The notes under the pieces were generated by a model that was given only the letters and a program-made list of their open reading frames with translations, was not told the origin of the DNA and did not search any database. A DNA stretch of 64,000 bases from Sphingomonas tagetis (GTDB lineage: Bacteria; Pseudomonadota; Alphaproteobacteria; Sphingomonadales; Sphingomonadaceae). Made by a program: the position numbers and the translations under genes. Positions 44,488 through 52,606 of this stretch are shown in pieces; the first letter of the stretch is position 1, and every line of letters begins with the position of its first letter. The stretch covers positions 124,001 through 188,000 of the forward strand of contig NZ_JAMLDX010000005.1 in assembly GCF_024211275.1 (NCBI RefSeq), read 5' to 3'.

Positions 44488-44563
44488 GCCGCTTTAGCTC
44501 AGTTGGTAGAGCATCGCATTCGTAATGCGGGGGTCACAGGTTCGAGTCCTGTAAGCGGCACCA
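44488..44563 (+). tRNA. tRNA-Thr (CGT)
   Basis: A 76-nt cloverleaf including the encoded CCA. The acceptor arms gccgctt and aagcggc pair fully. The anticodon loop TTCGTAA gives CGT, and the T-loop is TTCGAGT. A seven-bp hairpin (44453-44459 with 44468-44474) stands just upstream. It reads rightwards, with no other gene on that strand close by, and precedes the duplicated tRNA-Leu block by about 115 bp. Confidence 0.96.
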
Positions 44564-44677
44564 TTCCTTTTGTCAGGAAAACGCGTGAGTTGCGGCCGGG
44601 CGTGGGTTCGGCTGGATACGCGTTTGCGCCCCGCGCAGCGTTTCTCGGCACGGCGTGCAGGTAGCAGCCCCATTTCA

Positions 44678-44844
44678 AGGATATGCGCGGGAATAGCGCC
44701 TTGGAGCGGTCGACAGCGCAATGGGGCATCCGTAGAGGCGCTCGCCTACCCCGTGCCCAAGATGGCGGAATTGGCAGACGCACCAGCTTCAGGTGCTGGC
44801 GGTCGCAAGGCCGTGGAGGTTCGATTCTTCTCTGGCACCATTTT
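44678..44844. repeat. Long direct repeat carrying tRNA-Leu, left (decayed) copy
   Basis: A block of about 167 bp is nearly identical to 50526-50694, with about eight differences by eye, mostly at the ends of the tRNA. It includes the promoter-like leader, the whole tRNA and the CCA plus a short T-run. It bounds one side of the sigma-FecR-receptor cassette. The leader parts are almost exact, so duplication is recent relative to the tRNA decay. Confidence 0.9.
44755..44840 (+). pseudogene. Degenerate tRNA-Leu (CAG)
   Basis: The anticodon stem-loop (CAGC TTCAGGT GCTG) and variable arm are intact. The 5' acceptor strand has an extra base (gcccaag where the good copy reads gcccaga), and the 3' strand lacks two bases before ACCA (ctggc instead of tctgggc). 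One T-stem pair is a G-T wobble and the D-loop differs by one base. The acceptor stem cannot form normally, so this copy is probably not charged. The intact copy is at 50604-50690. Confidence 0.8.
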
Positions 44845-45135
44845 CCTGTTCGCGGATGGCCGCCGCAGGTTAAGAAAGCCGCAGAAATTCGCCATGAATG
44901 AGCACGCGTCGTCCGGGCTTATTCGCCATCGTTCGCCTCCATTCGGAGGGTCGTGGGGGCCTTTTCTGGGCCCCGATCCACGTCGCAGAATCGAGGCCCG
45001 CATGATCGCGCACAAGCCGAGCCGGGTCGGCGTCAGCCGATGACTGGCGCTGCTGGCTGGCCGGTGGGGCGGGTCAATCTCGGACGCTTTAACTTATCCG
45101 CGCACCCGCCTCATGACGTCATACCGAGCTTGTAG
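44845..45135. other. Non-coding stretch after the decayed tRNA-Leu copy
   Basis: No convincing gene was found in these 291 bases. A GGGGCC / GGCCCC hairpin with a seven-base loop lies near 44956-44975. It ends at the stop codon of the receptor gene on the minus strand, so it is the 3' flank of that gene and may hold its terminator. Confidence 0.5.
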
Positions 45136-48100
45136 TTAGAACTCGGTGGAGAGGCTGACCCTTACCATCCGCCCATAGGGATTGCCGATAAAGGGCTCAT
45201 AGTTGAGATCTTCCCTGGCGAACGGCGGATCGACATTGAAAATGTTGAACACGGTTGCGGCCAGAACGACGTTCCACGGAAGCCGGGCCTGCAGGTTGAA
45301 ATCGACGGATATAAAGTCGCCGATGTCAGCGCCTTGCAGTAGCGAGGTGCCGGCTGCGGAAACCGTGCGGTCGGGCGCATAGGGTCCGGCGCGTGTGTCG
45401 AACCGCTGGTCATGAAGACCGCCGGTGTAGTTGACGGTGAAACGCGTATCGATCGCCCCCTTGCCCAGATCGACATAGGCCTGGCCTTTCCACTTCGGGA
45501 CGGGATAGAGGGTGGACTGATAGTTGAGCAGCCCGACGCCATCGAAAGCCCGCTGTACCGTTACGCCGTCAACGAGGATATCGCTGAACTTGTTGTGAAG
45601 CGTGCGGGTGGCATCCACGCCGATGCCGAATCTCACGCCATTGCCCAGCAGATCGTTGTTCCGGTAGTTGAGGCTGAGATCGATGCCGTCCGACATCAGC
45701 GTCGCCCCATTTTGATATTGCGTGCGGACGCGTGAAACGTCGTTCCCCGTCGTCGCGGCGGTGCAGCCCGGCGTCGTGAAGGTGAAGCGCGCCGCCAGAG
45801 CGGGATGGATGGCGCACTGGTTCGGACTTCCGGTCGGGAACAAGGTCGATACCATCGCGCCCAACGGATCGCTGACAATCACATCGCTTATCTCGTACCG
45901 GAAATAGTCGATGCTCGCGTTGAAGCCCGAGAATTTGAAAAGCATCCCGGCCGAATAGTTCGTCGCGCTTTCAGGCTTGAGCGAAGGATTGCCGAACACG
46001 TCCACCGGCTTGAAAGTCGATCCGATCAGCTGCAGCGTCGTGATGAAGTCGCCCGTAATGGTGTCGAGCACCGGACCGCGGAAGGTGGTGGCGTAGCCGC
46101 CACGGAAAGCCAGCCAAGGTGTCGCCTGCCAGCGTGCGCGGATTTGCGGATTGGTGGTGGACCCGACATTGCCGCCATAATCCTCGTAACGAAGCGCCGC
46201 CTGGACATCCACGCTTTCGATCACCGGAAGTTGAACTTCCGCGAAGATCGCCTTCACGCCACCGTCGAGCGACGTGTTCACATTCGATCCGATGAAAGCG
46301 AGGGCGCCATTCGCCGGGCTGGGCGTCGTTCCAGCCAGCGGCGCGCACGCCGCCGGGTTGGTGTTGCCCGTGATCGGCGTGTCGCGGCAGGGCGTGGTCG
46401 CCAGATTGTTGTTGGCGCCGTAGCGCTTGTCCAACCAGGAGTGGCGATATTGCGCGCCCACGCCGAAGCGGATCTCGCCACCCGGAAGTGTGATGCCCGA
46501 AAGCCCGCTGAGATTTGCGTCAAACACGGCCAGACGGCTGTCCACGACCGTCGTCGCCTTGACATAGAACCAGTCGGTCAGCGCCCGGCTGTTCGCGAGC
46601 GCGGCGCTGCCTTGCGGATTGGTCGTGCCGTTGACCGCGCCCGCGGTCACGGCATTGCCAAAGGGGTTCAGCCACAGACAGCCATTCTGTCCCGGCGTAT
46701 TCGCCGCGATGTTGCAGCTGGGGCCGCCAAATCCGCGTAGTGCGAGCTGAACGCGGTCGCCGAACGAATCATAATCGTCAACGTAGCGGTGATAGTCGTG
46801 ATAGGTGGCCGATACGCTATAGCTGATGTCCGAACTGATCTTGCCGGTCAGCTCTGCTGTCGCGCGCATGGATTCGGACAGGCGTTGGCCGCGTCCCGCG
46901 CCCGGCGCACCGGGTTCGTCGAGCCGCACGGGATTGCCGCCAGCCATATATGGCCGGAACAGCAGCAGCGGAAACACCGCCCCCGTCGCGGTTGCCGGCA
47001 GCGCGCCGGGGTTGGCCGCACGATAGGCGATGAAGCCGGGGTTGGTCTCCGGAACATACGATCCGATCACGCCGGGCGCCGGATTGGTTCCGCCGAACGC
47101 CACCAGCGATGGTTGCTGCGTGAGCAGGCGTGAAGGCGCGTTGCGCGAATGCGGGACATCGCTGTGGCCGTACAGCGCGCTCACGGTGAACTTGGTGTCG
47201 GCTGCGATATCCACTTCCGCATCGACAAAGGCCGTCCACCGTCGTTCGAGATCGGTGAGCGATACGAAGGGGGTATATTGATTATAGCATCGGCTGTTGG
47301 CGCCGACGAACCCGCCAAGGGCTGCGCAGCTGCTGTCCGGCATGGCGGCGGTGACGGGGGCGCCGGCCGCATTGACGGCGAGGAAGGTCGAGGGATTTCC
47401 GCCGCCGGTCCAGCCGCCCTGAGGGTTTTCGAGATAGGGGCGGATCGCGAAGTCGCGATCGCTGGCCAGCAACTCGCTCCGCTTGTTGTAGCCGACCGCA
47501 GCCAGGATGCGGAAATTGCTGCCGATATGACCATAGCTTATCGACGCATCGATATCGCCGTCGGTCCCCATTACATGCTTGTAGCCGGCCGAGGCACGGA
47601 AACCCTGCTGGTCGGTCCGGGTGATGAAGTTGAGAACGCCCGCGATCGCGTCGGAGCCGTAGGTCGCCGCTGCACCATCTTTCAATATTTCGATCCTGCC
47701 GATGGCGGCGGTCGGGATCAGATTGAGATCGACTGCGGGCACGCTGTTGCCTGACGTCACGAGGCGCTTGTTGTTCAGCAGGACCAGCGTGCGCTGCGGG
47801 CTCAGTCCGCGCAGATTGGCCGTGGCGATGCCCTCCGCGCCCTGGGAACGGCTGTCATAGGGATTTGAGTCGCCCAGCACGCCGCTGGAGGTGGGCAGCG
47901 CCTTCAGCAGTTCGACAGCTGACGGTGCGCCTTGTTTCTGGAGTTCGTCGCCGCCGATCACGTTCACCGGAAGGAGGGCGTCCTCGCGCGTGCCGCGGAT
48001 GATCGATCCGGTAACGACGATCTCCTGCTCCGGAACCTCCGCGATCGGGGCCGGACTTGCCGGTGCGGGGGCGGGTGCCAACCGTGCCGGCGAAGGGGGG

Positions 48101-48468
48101 GTGTCGCGAACCTGCACGACAGCGACCGGCCGGCTCATGCTGGCGGCACTGATCTTGGCGAGCACGATCCCGCCTTTCGGACCGGCAATGGGCCGCAACC
48201 CGCTTCCATCGAGCAGAATCTCCAGCGCATTCGCCGCGGGCATCTGGCCGCGCACCGCCGGCGCCGTCTTGCCCGCCAGCAAGTTCATCGGCGCGAGCAC
48301 GGCTACGCCCGACTGACGCGAATAGGCGATGATAGCGGTGGCCAGCGGTTGGGCGGGAATTGAAAAGGAGCGATGGCTGTCCCTTGCGACGGCCGGTGCG
48401 GTCAAGGCGCCGATCGAAACCTGCGCGACAAGCGAGAGCGCAAGAATCTTGAGCTTGGAATTAGGCAT
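45136..48468 (-). CDS. TonB-dependent receptor with N-terminal STN signalling domain
   Basis: A 1110-residue receptor. A Sec signal is followed by an STN domain (about 30-105; SFSIPAQPLATAIIAYSRQSGVAVL), the part that talks to FecR. A proline/alanine linker and TonB-box-like EQEIVVTGS come next. The plug shows GIATANLRGLSPQRTLVLLNNKRL and GAAATYGSDAIAGVLNFIT, of the large carbohydrate/peptide-type family, and the barrel ends SLSTEF with a terminal Phe. It is the outer-membrane part of a FecA-FecR-FecI type system. AAAAAGGGGGGGG before the ATG is an unusually strong ribosome site. Confidence 0.93.
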   Translation of the reverse strand: MPNSKLKILALSLVAQVSIGALTAPAVARDSHRSFSIPAQPLATAIIAYSRQSGVAVLAPMNLLAGKTAPAVRGQMPAANALEILLDGSGLRPIAGPKGGIVLAKISAASMSRPVAVVQVRDTPPSPARLAPAPAPASPAPIAEVPEQEIVVTGSIIRGTREDALLPVNVIGGDELQKQGAPSAVELLKALPTSSGVLGDSNPYDSRSQGAEGIATANLRGLSPQRTLVLLNNKRLVTSGNSVPAVDLNLIPTAAIGRIEILKDGAAATYGSDAIAGVLNFITRTDQQGFRASAGYKHVMGTDGDIDASISYGHIGSNFRILAAVGYNKRSELLASDRDFAIRPYLENPQGGWTGGGNPSTFLAVNAAGAPVTAAMPDSSCAALGGFVGANSRCYNQYTPFVSLTDLERRWTAFVDAEVDIAADTKFTVSALYGHSDVPHSRNAPSRLLTQQPSLVAFGGTNPAPGVIGSYVPETNPGFIAYRAANPGALPATATGAVFPLLLFRPYMAGGNPVRLDEPGAPGAGRGQRLSESMRATAELTGKISSDISYSVSATYHDYHRYVDDYDSFGDRVQLALRGFGGPSCNIAANTPGQNGCLWLNPFGNAVTAGAVNGTTNPQGSAALANSRALTDWFYVKATTVVDSRLAVFDANLSGLSGITLPGGEIRFGVGAQYRHSWLDKRYGANNNLATTPCRDTPITGNTNPAACAPLAGTTPSPANGALAFIGSNVNTSLDGGVKAIFAEVQLPVIESVDVQAALRYEDYGGNVGSTTNPQIRARWQATPWLAFRGGYATTFRGPVLDTITGDFITTLQLIGSTFKPVDVFGNPSLKPESATNYSAGMLFKFSGFNASIDYFRYEISDVIVSDPLGAMVSTLFPTGSPNQCAIHPALAARFTFTTPGCTAATTGNDVSRVRTQYQNGATLMSDGIDLSLNYRNNDLLGNGVRFGIGVDATRTLHNKFSDILVDGVTVQRAFDGVGLLNYQSTLYPVPKWKGQAYVDLGKGAIDTRFTVNYTGGLHDQRFDTRAGPYAPDRTVSAAGTSLLQGADIGDFISVDFNLQARLPWNVVLAATVFNIFNVDPPFAREDLNYEPFIGNPYGRMVRVSLSTEF

Positions 48469-48570
48469 AGTCCCCCCCCTTTTTGCATCCGTTGTTGTCA
48501 GGATTGCCGACTAAGACGGACGAAGGGGTGGCGATCGAAGGGCGTTGTCAGAAGAATGTCGTTCCGGCGC

Positions 48571-49584
48571 TCATTTTTTGGCGCTGATGGTCACCTCGCC
48601 GGTCGAATCCCTGCCGATCTTCACGGGGAGGATCAGCGGCAGATTGGCGAAAAAGGCTTCGAGATCGTCGCGCATGAAGGTGGTGGCGATGCGTGCGTCG
48701 GCCAGCTTCGGGTCTTCGATCCTGACGCCGGGCGCATAATAGCGGTTGAGATCGTCGACCACGTCCGCGAGCCTGGCGTTGGCGTAAGTGAGGCGGCCTT
48801 CTCGCCATTCGCCGGGCGGGACATCCACTTTGACAACGCCCGACGCCGATCGCGCGTCGAATAGCGCAACGTCGGCCTTTGTCTCCACCTGCTGGAAGGC
48901 GCCGAGGACATGGCGGGGTCCGGAGCCGAACAAGGGAGCCTCCTCCCTGACCTGCACGACGCCATCGAGCACGGTGGTGCTGACGCGGTCGACGCCTCGG
49001 TTGACGTCGAACCTCGTGCCCAGCACACGCACGCTTGTATCACCGGCGTTCACGAGGAACGGCCTGCTCCGATCATGTGCGACCTCGAAAAAGGCCTCGC
49101 CATAAATGAGCTCGGCGTAGCGCTCGCTTCCCGCCACGCTCGTTCTTATCCGGCTTTTCGGCCCCAGTGTGACGCGGGTGCCATCGGCAAGCTTGAGCAG
49201 CCGAATTTCCGCAACGGTGGTGCTGATGTCCGTCTCGGCCCGCGGCAGCAGGATGGGTAGGAGAAGCATCACGGCAAGCGACGCGGCGATTGCCGATAGC
49301 GCGATGCGCCCTGGCCGCGAACCGCCGATATAGGCGATGGCTGAGCGCCGGTTGCGCGGCGCCGCAAGCGGCGCCATCGGCCTTGGCTCCAGATCGCCCA
49401 GCGAGCGAAGCCCCGCGACGCTCGCCATGAGCGTTTCCATGTCGCGGAATGCCTTTGCATGGTCGGGATGCTCGTGCAGCCAAATTTCTAAGGCCTCACG
49501 TCGTTCGGCGGTCATCTCGCCGCTTTGGTTTTCCGCAACCCAGTGGCTCGCCTCGGCGATGATGTCGTCTCTTGTCCTGTCCAT
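48571..49584 (-). CDS. FecR-type anti-sigma/transmembrane regulator
   Basis: A 337-residue protein. It has an N-terminal DUF4880 cytoplasmic domain (DIIAEASHWVAENQSGEMTAERREALEIWL), one transmembrane helix (about 92-113) and a periplasmic FecR domain (about 120-225; LADGTRVTLGPKSRI, GEAFFEVAHDRSRPFLVNAG). A DUF4974-like C-terminus follows (LTYANARLADVVDDLNRYY). It would sense the receptor's STN domain and control the sigma factor. The start at 49584 is five bases after the sigma gene, consistent with co-transcription. Confidence 0.94.
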   Translation of the reverse strand: MDRTRDDIIAEASHWVAENQSGEMTAERREALEIWLHEHPDHAKAFRDMETLMASVAGLRSLGDLEPRPMAPLAAPRNRRSAIAYIGGSRPGRIALSAIAASLAVMLLLPILLPRAETDISTTVAEIRLLKLADGTRVTLGPKSRIRTSVAGSERYAELIYGEAFFEVAHDRSRPFLVNAGDTSVRVLGTRFDVNRGVDRVSTTVLDGVVQVREEAPLFGSGPRHVLGAFQQVETKADVALFDARSASGVVKVDVPPGEWREGRLTYANARLADVVDDLNRYYAPGVRIEDPKLADARIATTFMRDDLEAFFANLPLILPVKIGRDSTGEVTISAKK

Positions 49585-49589
49585 GGCGG

Positions 49590-50162
49590 CTATCGATCCA
49601 AGCTTCCGGCGAGGGAGGATGCGTCTAGCGCTTTTTGACATTCCGCCAGTGCCGACGCCATGAGCTGCCGGACGCGCGCCTCCGAGATGCACATCTCCCG
49701 CGCGATTTCGACATAGCGCATCTCGTGAACGGCATGCATGACGAACACTTTCCGTCGCTTCGCCTCCATAGCGCGAACCACGGTTTCGACGATCGCGAGT
49801 TGCTCCCGCCCCAATAAGACGCGCTCGATGTCCAGGTTCGCAGGCTCGTCGCCCGGATCCGCCACGATTTCATCGTGGAGCGCCGCGTCCCGCACTCGAT
49901 CCCGCCGGCGGGAATCGAGCACGACGTTGCGTGAACAGGCGTAGAGGAATGCTCGAGCATTGGCGATTTCCTGCGGCTTCTCCAGCGCGGCGAAGCGGGC
50001 GAATGCGGCGTGCACCACTTCTTCGGCATCAGGCGGTCCCAGGCCGAACTGGCGCTCGATATAGCGGCAGAGCTCCGCCTTATAGGCGCGATAGGTGCGT
50101 TCGAGCAGGCTGTCCTTGGGCTCGAAGGCTAACGCTGAATCAATTGGTAGTGCTTTGCGCAT
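49590..50162 (-). CDS. ECF sigma factor, FecI-like
   Basis: A 190-residue sigma-70 of the extracytoplasmic type. Region 2 includes LLERTYRAYKAELCRYIERQFG...DAEEVVHAAFARF and ARAFLYACSRNVVLDSRRRDR. Region 4 includes FVMHAVHEMRYVEIAREMCISEARVRQLMASALAEC. The ATG at 50162 is preceded by GGGGGAGGA. It is the first gene of the sigma-FecR-receptor set. Both regulatory genes and the receptor run on the minus strand. Confidence 0.94.
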   Translation of the reverse strand: MRKALPIDSALAFEPKDSLLERTYRAYKAELCRYIERQFGLGPPDAEEVVHAAFARFAALEKPQEIANARAFLYACSRNVVLDSRRRDRVRDAALHDEIVADPGDEPANLDIERVLLGREQLAIVETVVRAMEAKRRKVFVMHAVHEMRYVEIAREMCISEARVRQLMASALAECQKALDASSLAGSLDR

Positions 50163-50247
50163 CTCACCAATCCTCCCCCGCACGGTTTTACATCTCACCG
50201 GGCGGATGGAAATAGGCGGCGGCAAAATGACTCGAAGATGTCTTGAG

Positions 50248-50523
50248 TCACCCTTCCTGATGATCAACCTCCGACGCCGCCGCATCCGCTCGCGTGATCG
50301 CGATTAGCGCGGACCGTGGGCGGGTCTCGCCGTCTATATTGGGCCATGTGCTGCCATCCGACGGGTGCTGGACGTTGACGAACAGAATCCGGCCATCGGG
50401 CGTGCAGGTGATGCCGGTGATCTCGCAGCCTTTCGGCCCGGTGAGGAAGCGGCGGATTCCGCCTCTCCCCGGATGGCGGGCGAGCATCTGCTGGTGTCCG
50501 AATCCCCGGTCGGGTTGGCATAG
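50248..50523 (-). pseudogene. C-terminal remnant of a PhoX-like (DUF839) phosphatase
   Basis: About 91 codons in frame, from CQPDRGFGHQQMLARHPG to the stop at 50248. Segments GGIRRFLTGPKGCEITGIT, CTPDGRILFVNVQHPSDG and RPRSALIAITRAD match the end of PhoX/DUF839 alkaline phosphatases. No N-terminal part or start is present, because homology ends exactly where the tRNA-Leu repeat begins (about 50526). It looks like a gene cut by the duplication or insertion event. Confidence 0.75.
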
Positions 50524-50525
50524 CC

Positions 50526-50694
50526 AGGATATTGCGCGGGAATAGCGCCTTGGAGCGGTTGACAGCGCAATGGGGCATCCGTAGAGGCGCTCGCCTACCC
50601 CGTGCCCAGATGGCGGAATTGGTAGACGCACCAGCTTCAGGTGCTGGCGGTCGCAAGGCCGTGGAGGTTCGAGTCCTCTTCTGGGCACCATTTT
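50526..50694. repeat. Long direct repeat carrying tRNA-Leu, right (intact) copy
   Basis: Matches 44678-44844 from the aggatat leader to the T-run after CCA. This copy keeps the intact tRNA. It interrupts the PhoX-like remnant on its left. The two copies lie about 5.7 kb apart in the same orientation and could recombine to excise the sigma-FecR-receptor cassette. Confidence 0.9.
50604..50690 (+). tRNA. tRNA-Leu (CAG)
   Basis: An 87-nt class II tRNA with encoded CCA. The acceptor strands gcccaga and tctgggc pair fully. The anticodon loop TTCAGGT gives CAG, a long variable arm is present, and the T-loop TTCGAGT follows a good stem. It is the functional partner of the degenerate copy at 44755. 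Integrative elements often target tRNA genes such as this, and acquired-looking DNA lies on both sides. Confidence 0.96.
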
Positions 50695-50797
50695 TCCGGA
50701 TTCAACCGGGGGCATCCAGCAAGCGGCTGGTTTCAAATCATAATTTCACCGACAATCGCTGGTAACCGTCAGGGTTAATCCAGCTGATTCCAGCAAA

Positions 50798-50816
50798 GAG
50801 CCGCAAAAAGAGGCTC
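50798..50816. terminator. Weak hairpin after tRNA-Leu
   Basis: Arms GAGCC (50798-50802) and GGCTC (50812-50816) with an A-rich loop are followed by ATTTT. It lies in the 244-bp stretch between the tRNA and the convergent M28 peptidase gene, in which I see no gene. It could end either transcript. Confidence 0.3.
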
Positions 50817-50934
50817 ATTTTGTGACTGCTGGGGCGGACCGTTTCAGCCCGTCGATCTGCACGCCCGCACCGACGTCCGTTCATCTTGAGAGCGGGTAAA
50901 CCGATGGATGCGAAGCCAGACTACGCCCGGCTGC

Positions 50935-52596
50935 TCACTTTGCACCTGTGCGCGACTTGTCCCGAATCGCGCGGAACTCGTCGCCATCAACCCAGTTCGG
51001 CCAGCCGGTTGTCATCGCCAGCTCGCGGCCGACGGCATAATAGATCTGCACATCCTGCGCGAGGCCGTCCCAGTTCCAGTTCGGGTCGAACTCGTCCTTC
51101 GGACTGTGGTAGCGGTTCCTGACGTAATCGGCCGCGAGCGCCTGTCCGGCGGCCTTGCCTCCCTCGATCAGATCGTCCCCGCCCTTGAGGAACAGCATCG
51201 GGACGCCACGCTTCGCCAGGCTGAAGTGATCGGAACGGTAGTAGGATCCCCGTTCCGGCGTCGGCTCGGGTGAGTTGACCCGGCCCTGCTTCACCAGCGC
51301 GCGGTCGAGATAGGCATCGAGATCCGATTTGCCACGCCCCACCATCACCACGTTGAGTGCAGCGGGCGTGGGGATCAGCGTGTCCATGTTGATCCCGCCC
51401 ACCGTCCTGCCCAGCGGGAACACCGGATTGGCGCCATAGTGATCCGCGCCGAGGAGATAGGATTCCTCCGCCGTGAACGCGATGAACACCATGCTGCGAT
51501 CGGCCGGACCGGCCTTGCCGTTCGCCTCGGCGAGCGCGATCAGCGCGGCTGTGCCGCTGGCATTGTCGACCGCCCCGTTGCAGATGTCGTCGCCGTCCGG
51601 CGCCGGCTCGCATCTGCCGAGATGGTCCCAATGCGCGGTGTGCAGCACATATTCGCCGGGCCGCCTGGCGCCGGGCAGGATGCCGATCACATTCTTGGAA
51701 CGGTGCCGGCGCAGCGCATTGTCGAAGCTGAGCGACGCCTTCACGCCGGCGAGCGGCACCGCCTTGAACCCCTTGCGGCTGGCCGCAGCGACGAGCGTGT
51801 CGAAATCCCGCCCGCCGCTCGCCAGCAGCGCGCGCGCCTTGTCGAGCTGGATCCATCCCGACACCGGCGGCTTGCTGCCATCGCCGGGGGCGTCGGCGAT
51901 GTCGGTCTCGCCGCTCCAGCTCACCTGAACCGTTCCCCAGCCATAGGCGGCGGGTTCGGACTGGTGAACGATCAGCGCCGCGGCCGCGCCCTGCCGCGCC
52001 GCCTCCTCATATTTGTACGTCCACCGGCCGTAATAGGTCATCGCCCGCCCGCCGAACGGCCCGTCCAGCCCCGTGGACTGCCAGTCGGGATCGTTGACGA
52101 GGATGATGACGGTCTTCCCCTTCACGTCGATCCCGGCATAGTCGTTCCAGCCCTTTTCAGGCGCGTTGACGCCATAGCCGACGAACACGACCGCGCTGTC
52201 CTTGACCGCCGTCCGCGGTACCGGGCGGTAGGAGACGGCGACGTAGTCCGACCCGTGCTTGAGGCTGAGTGGCTGCGTCCCTCCCGTGAAGCTGAGGCCC
52301 GAATGATTTTGGCTGGTCACGGCGACCAGCGGCACGTCCTGAAACCAGCTGGGGCCGTTTGGGCCATTTGGGTTTCCCGGCTTCAGACCCGCCTTCTGGA
52401 AATGCCGGACGAGGTAATCGAGCGTCTTCTGTTCCCCTGGCGTCCCCGGTGCGCGGCCTTCGAACTCATCGGAAGCGAGCGTGCGCAGTGCCTCCTTCAG
52501 GGTCGCTATCGGTATCGCCGGCAGGCCCGTCCGGTCCTGCGCCGAGACGGAAGCGGCGCAAAGGAGCCCGAGCAGGACAGGAAGGACGAACCTCAT
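50935..52596 (-). CDS. Exported M28 family zinc peptidase
   Basis: A 553-residue protein with a Sec signal (FVLPVLLGLLCAASVSAQ). A PA-type insert lies at about 110-270. The metallopeptidase core shows HTAHWDHLG, GAVDNASGTAALIALAEA, IAFTAEESYLLGADHYG, GGINMDTL and RSDHFSLAKRGVPMLFLKGG, giving the His, Asp, Glu, Asp and His positions of an M28 double-zinc site. It is probably an aminopeptidase in the periplasm. The ATG at 52596 was chosen to start the signal. It is the last gene of the minus-strand peptidase run. Confidence 0.93.
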   Translation of the reverse strand: MRFVLPVLLGLLCAASVSAQDRTGLPAIPIATLKEALRTLASDEFEGRAPGTPGEQKTLDYLVRHFQKAGLKPGNPNGPNGPSWFQDVPLVAVTSQNHSGLSFTGGTQPLSLKHGSDYVAVSYRPVPRTAVKDSAVVFVGYGVNAPEKGWNDYAGIDVKGKTVIILVNDPDWQSTGLDGPFGGRAMTYYGRWTYKYEEAARQGAAAALIVHQSEPAAYGWGTVQVSWSGETDIADAPGDGSKPPVSGWIQLDKARALLASGGRDFDTLVAAASRKGFKAVPLAGVKASLSFDNALRRHRSKNVIGILPGARRPGEYVLHTAHWDHLGRCEPAPDGDDICNGAVDNASGTAALIALAEANGKAGPADRSMVFIAFTAEESYLLGADHYGANPVFPLGRTVGGINMDTLIPTPAALNVVMVGRGKSDLDAYLDRALVKQGRVNSPEPTPERGSYYRSDHFSLAKRGVPMLFLKGGDDLIEGGKAAGQALAADYVRNRYHSPKDEFDPNWNWDGLAQDVQIYYAVGRELAMTTGWPNWVDGDEFRAIRDKSRTGAK

Positions 52597-52606
52597 CCGC
52601 TTGCCC

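Noticed and set aside
45136..50162. Lasso-peptide export/uptake locus, since such loci in sphingomonads carry sigma-FecR-receptor genes
   Set aside because: No precursor, B/C maturation enzymes or isopeptidase are present nearby, so only the signalling trio is supported.
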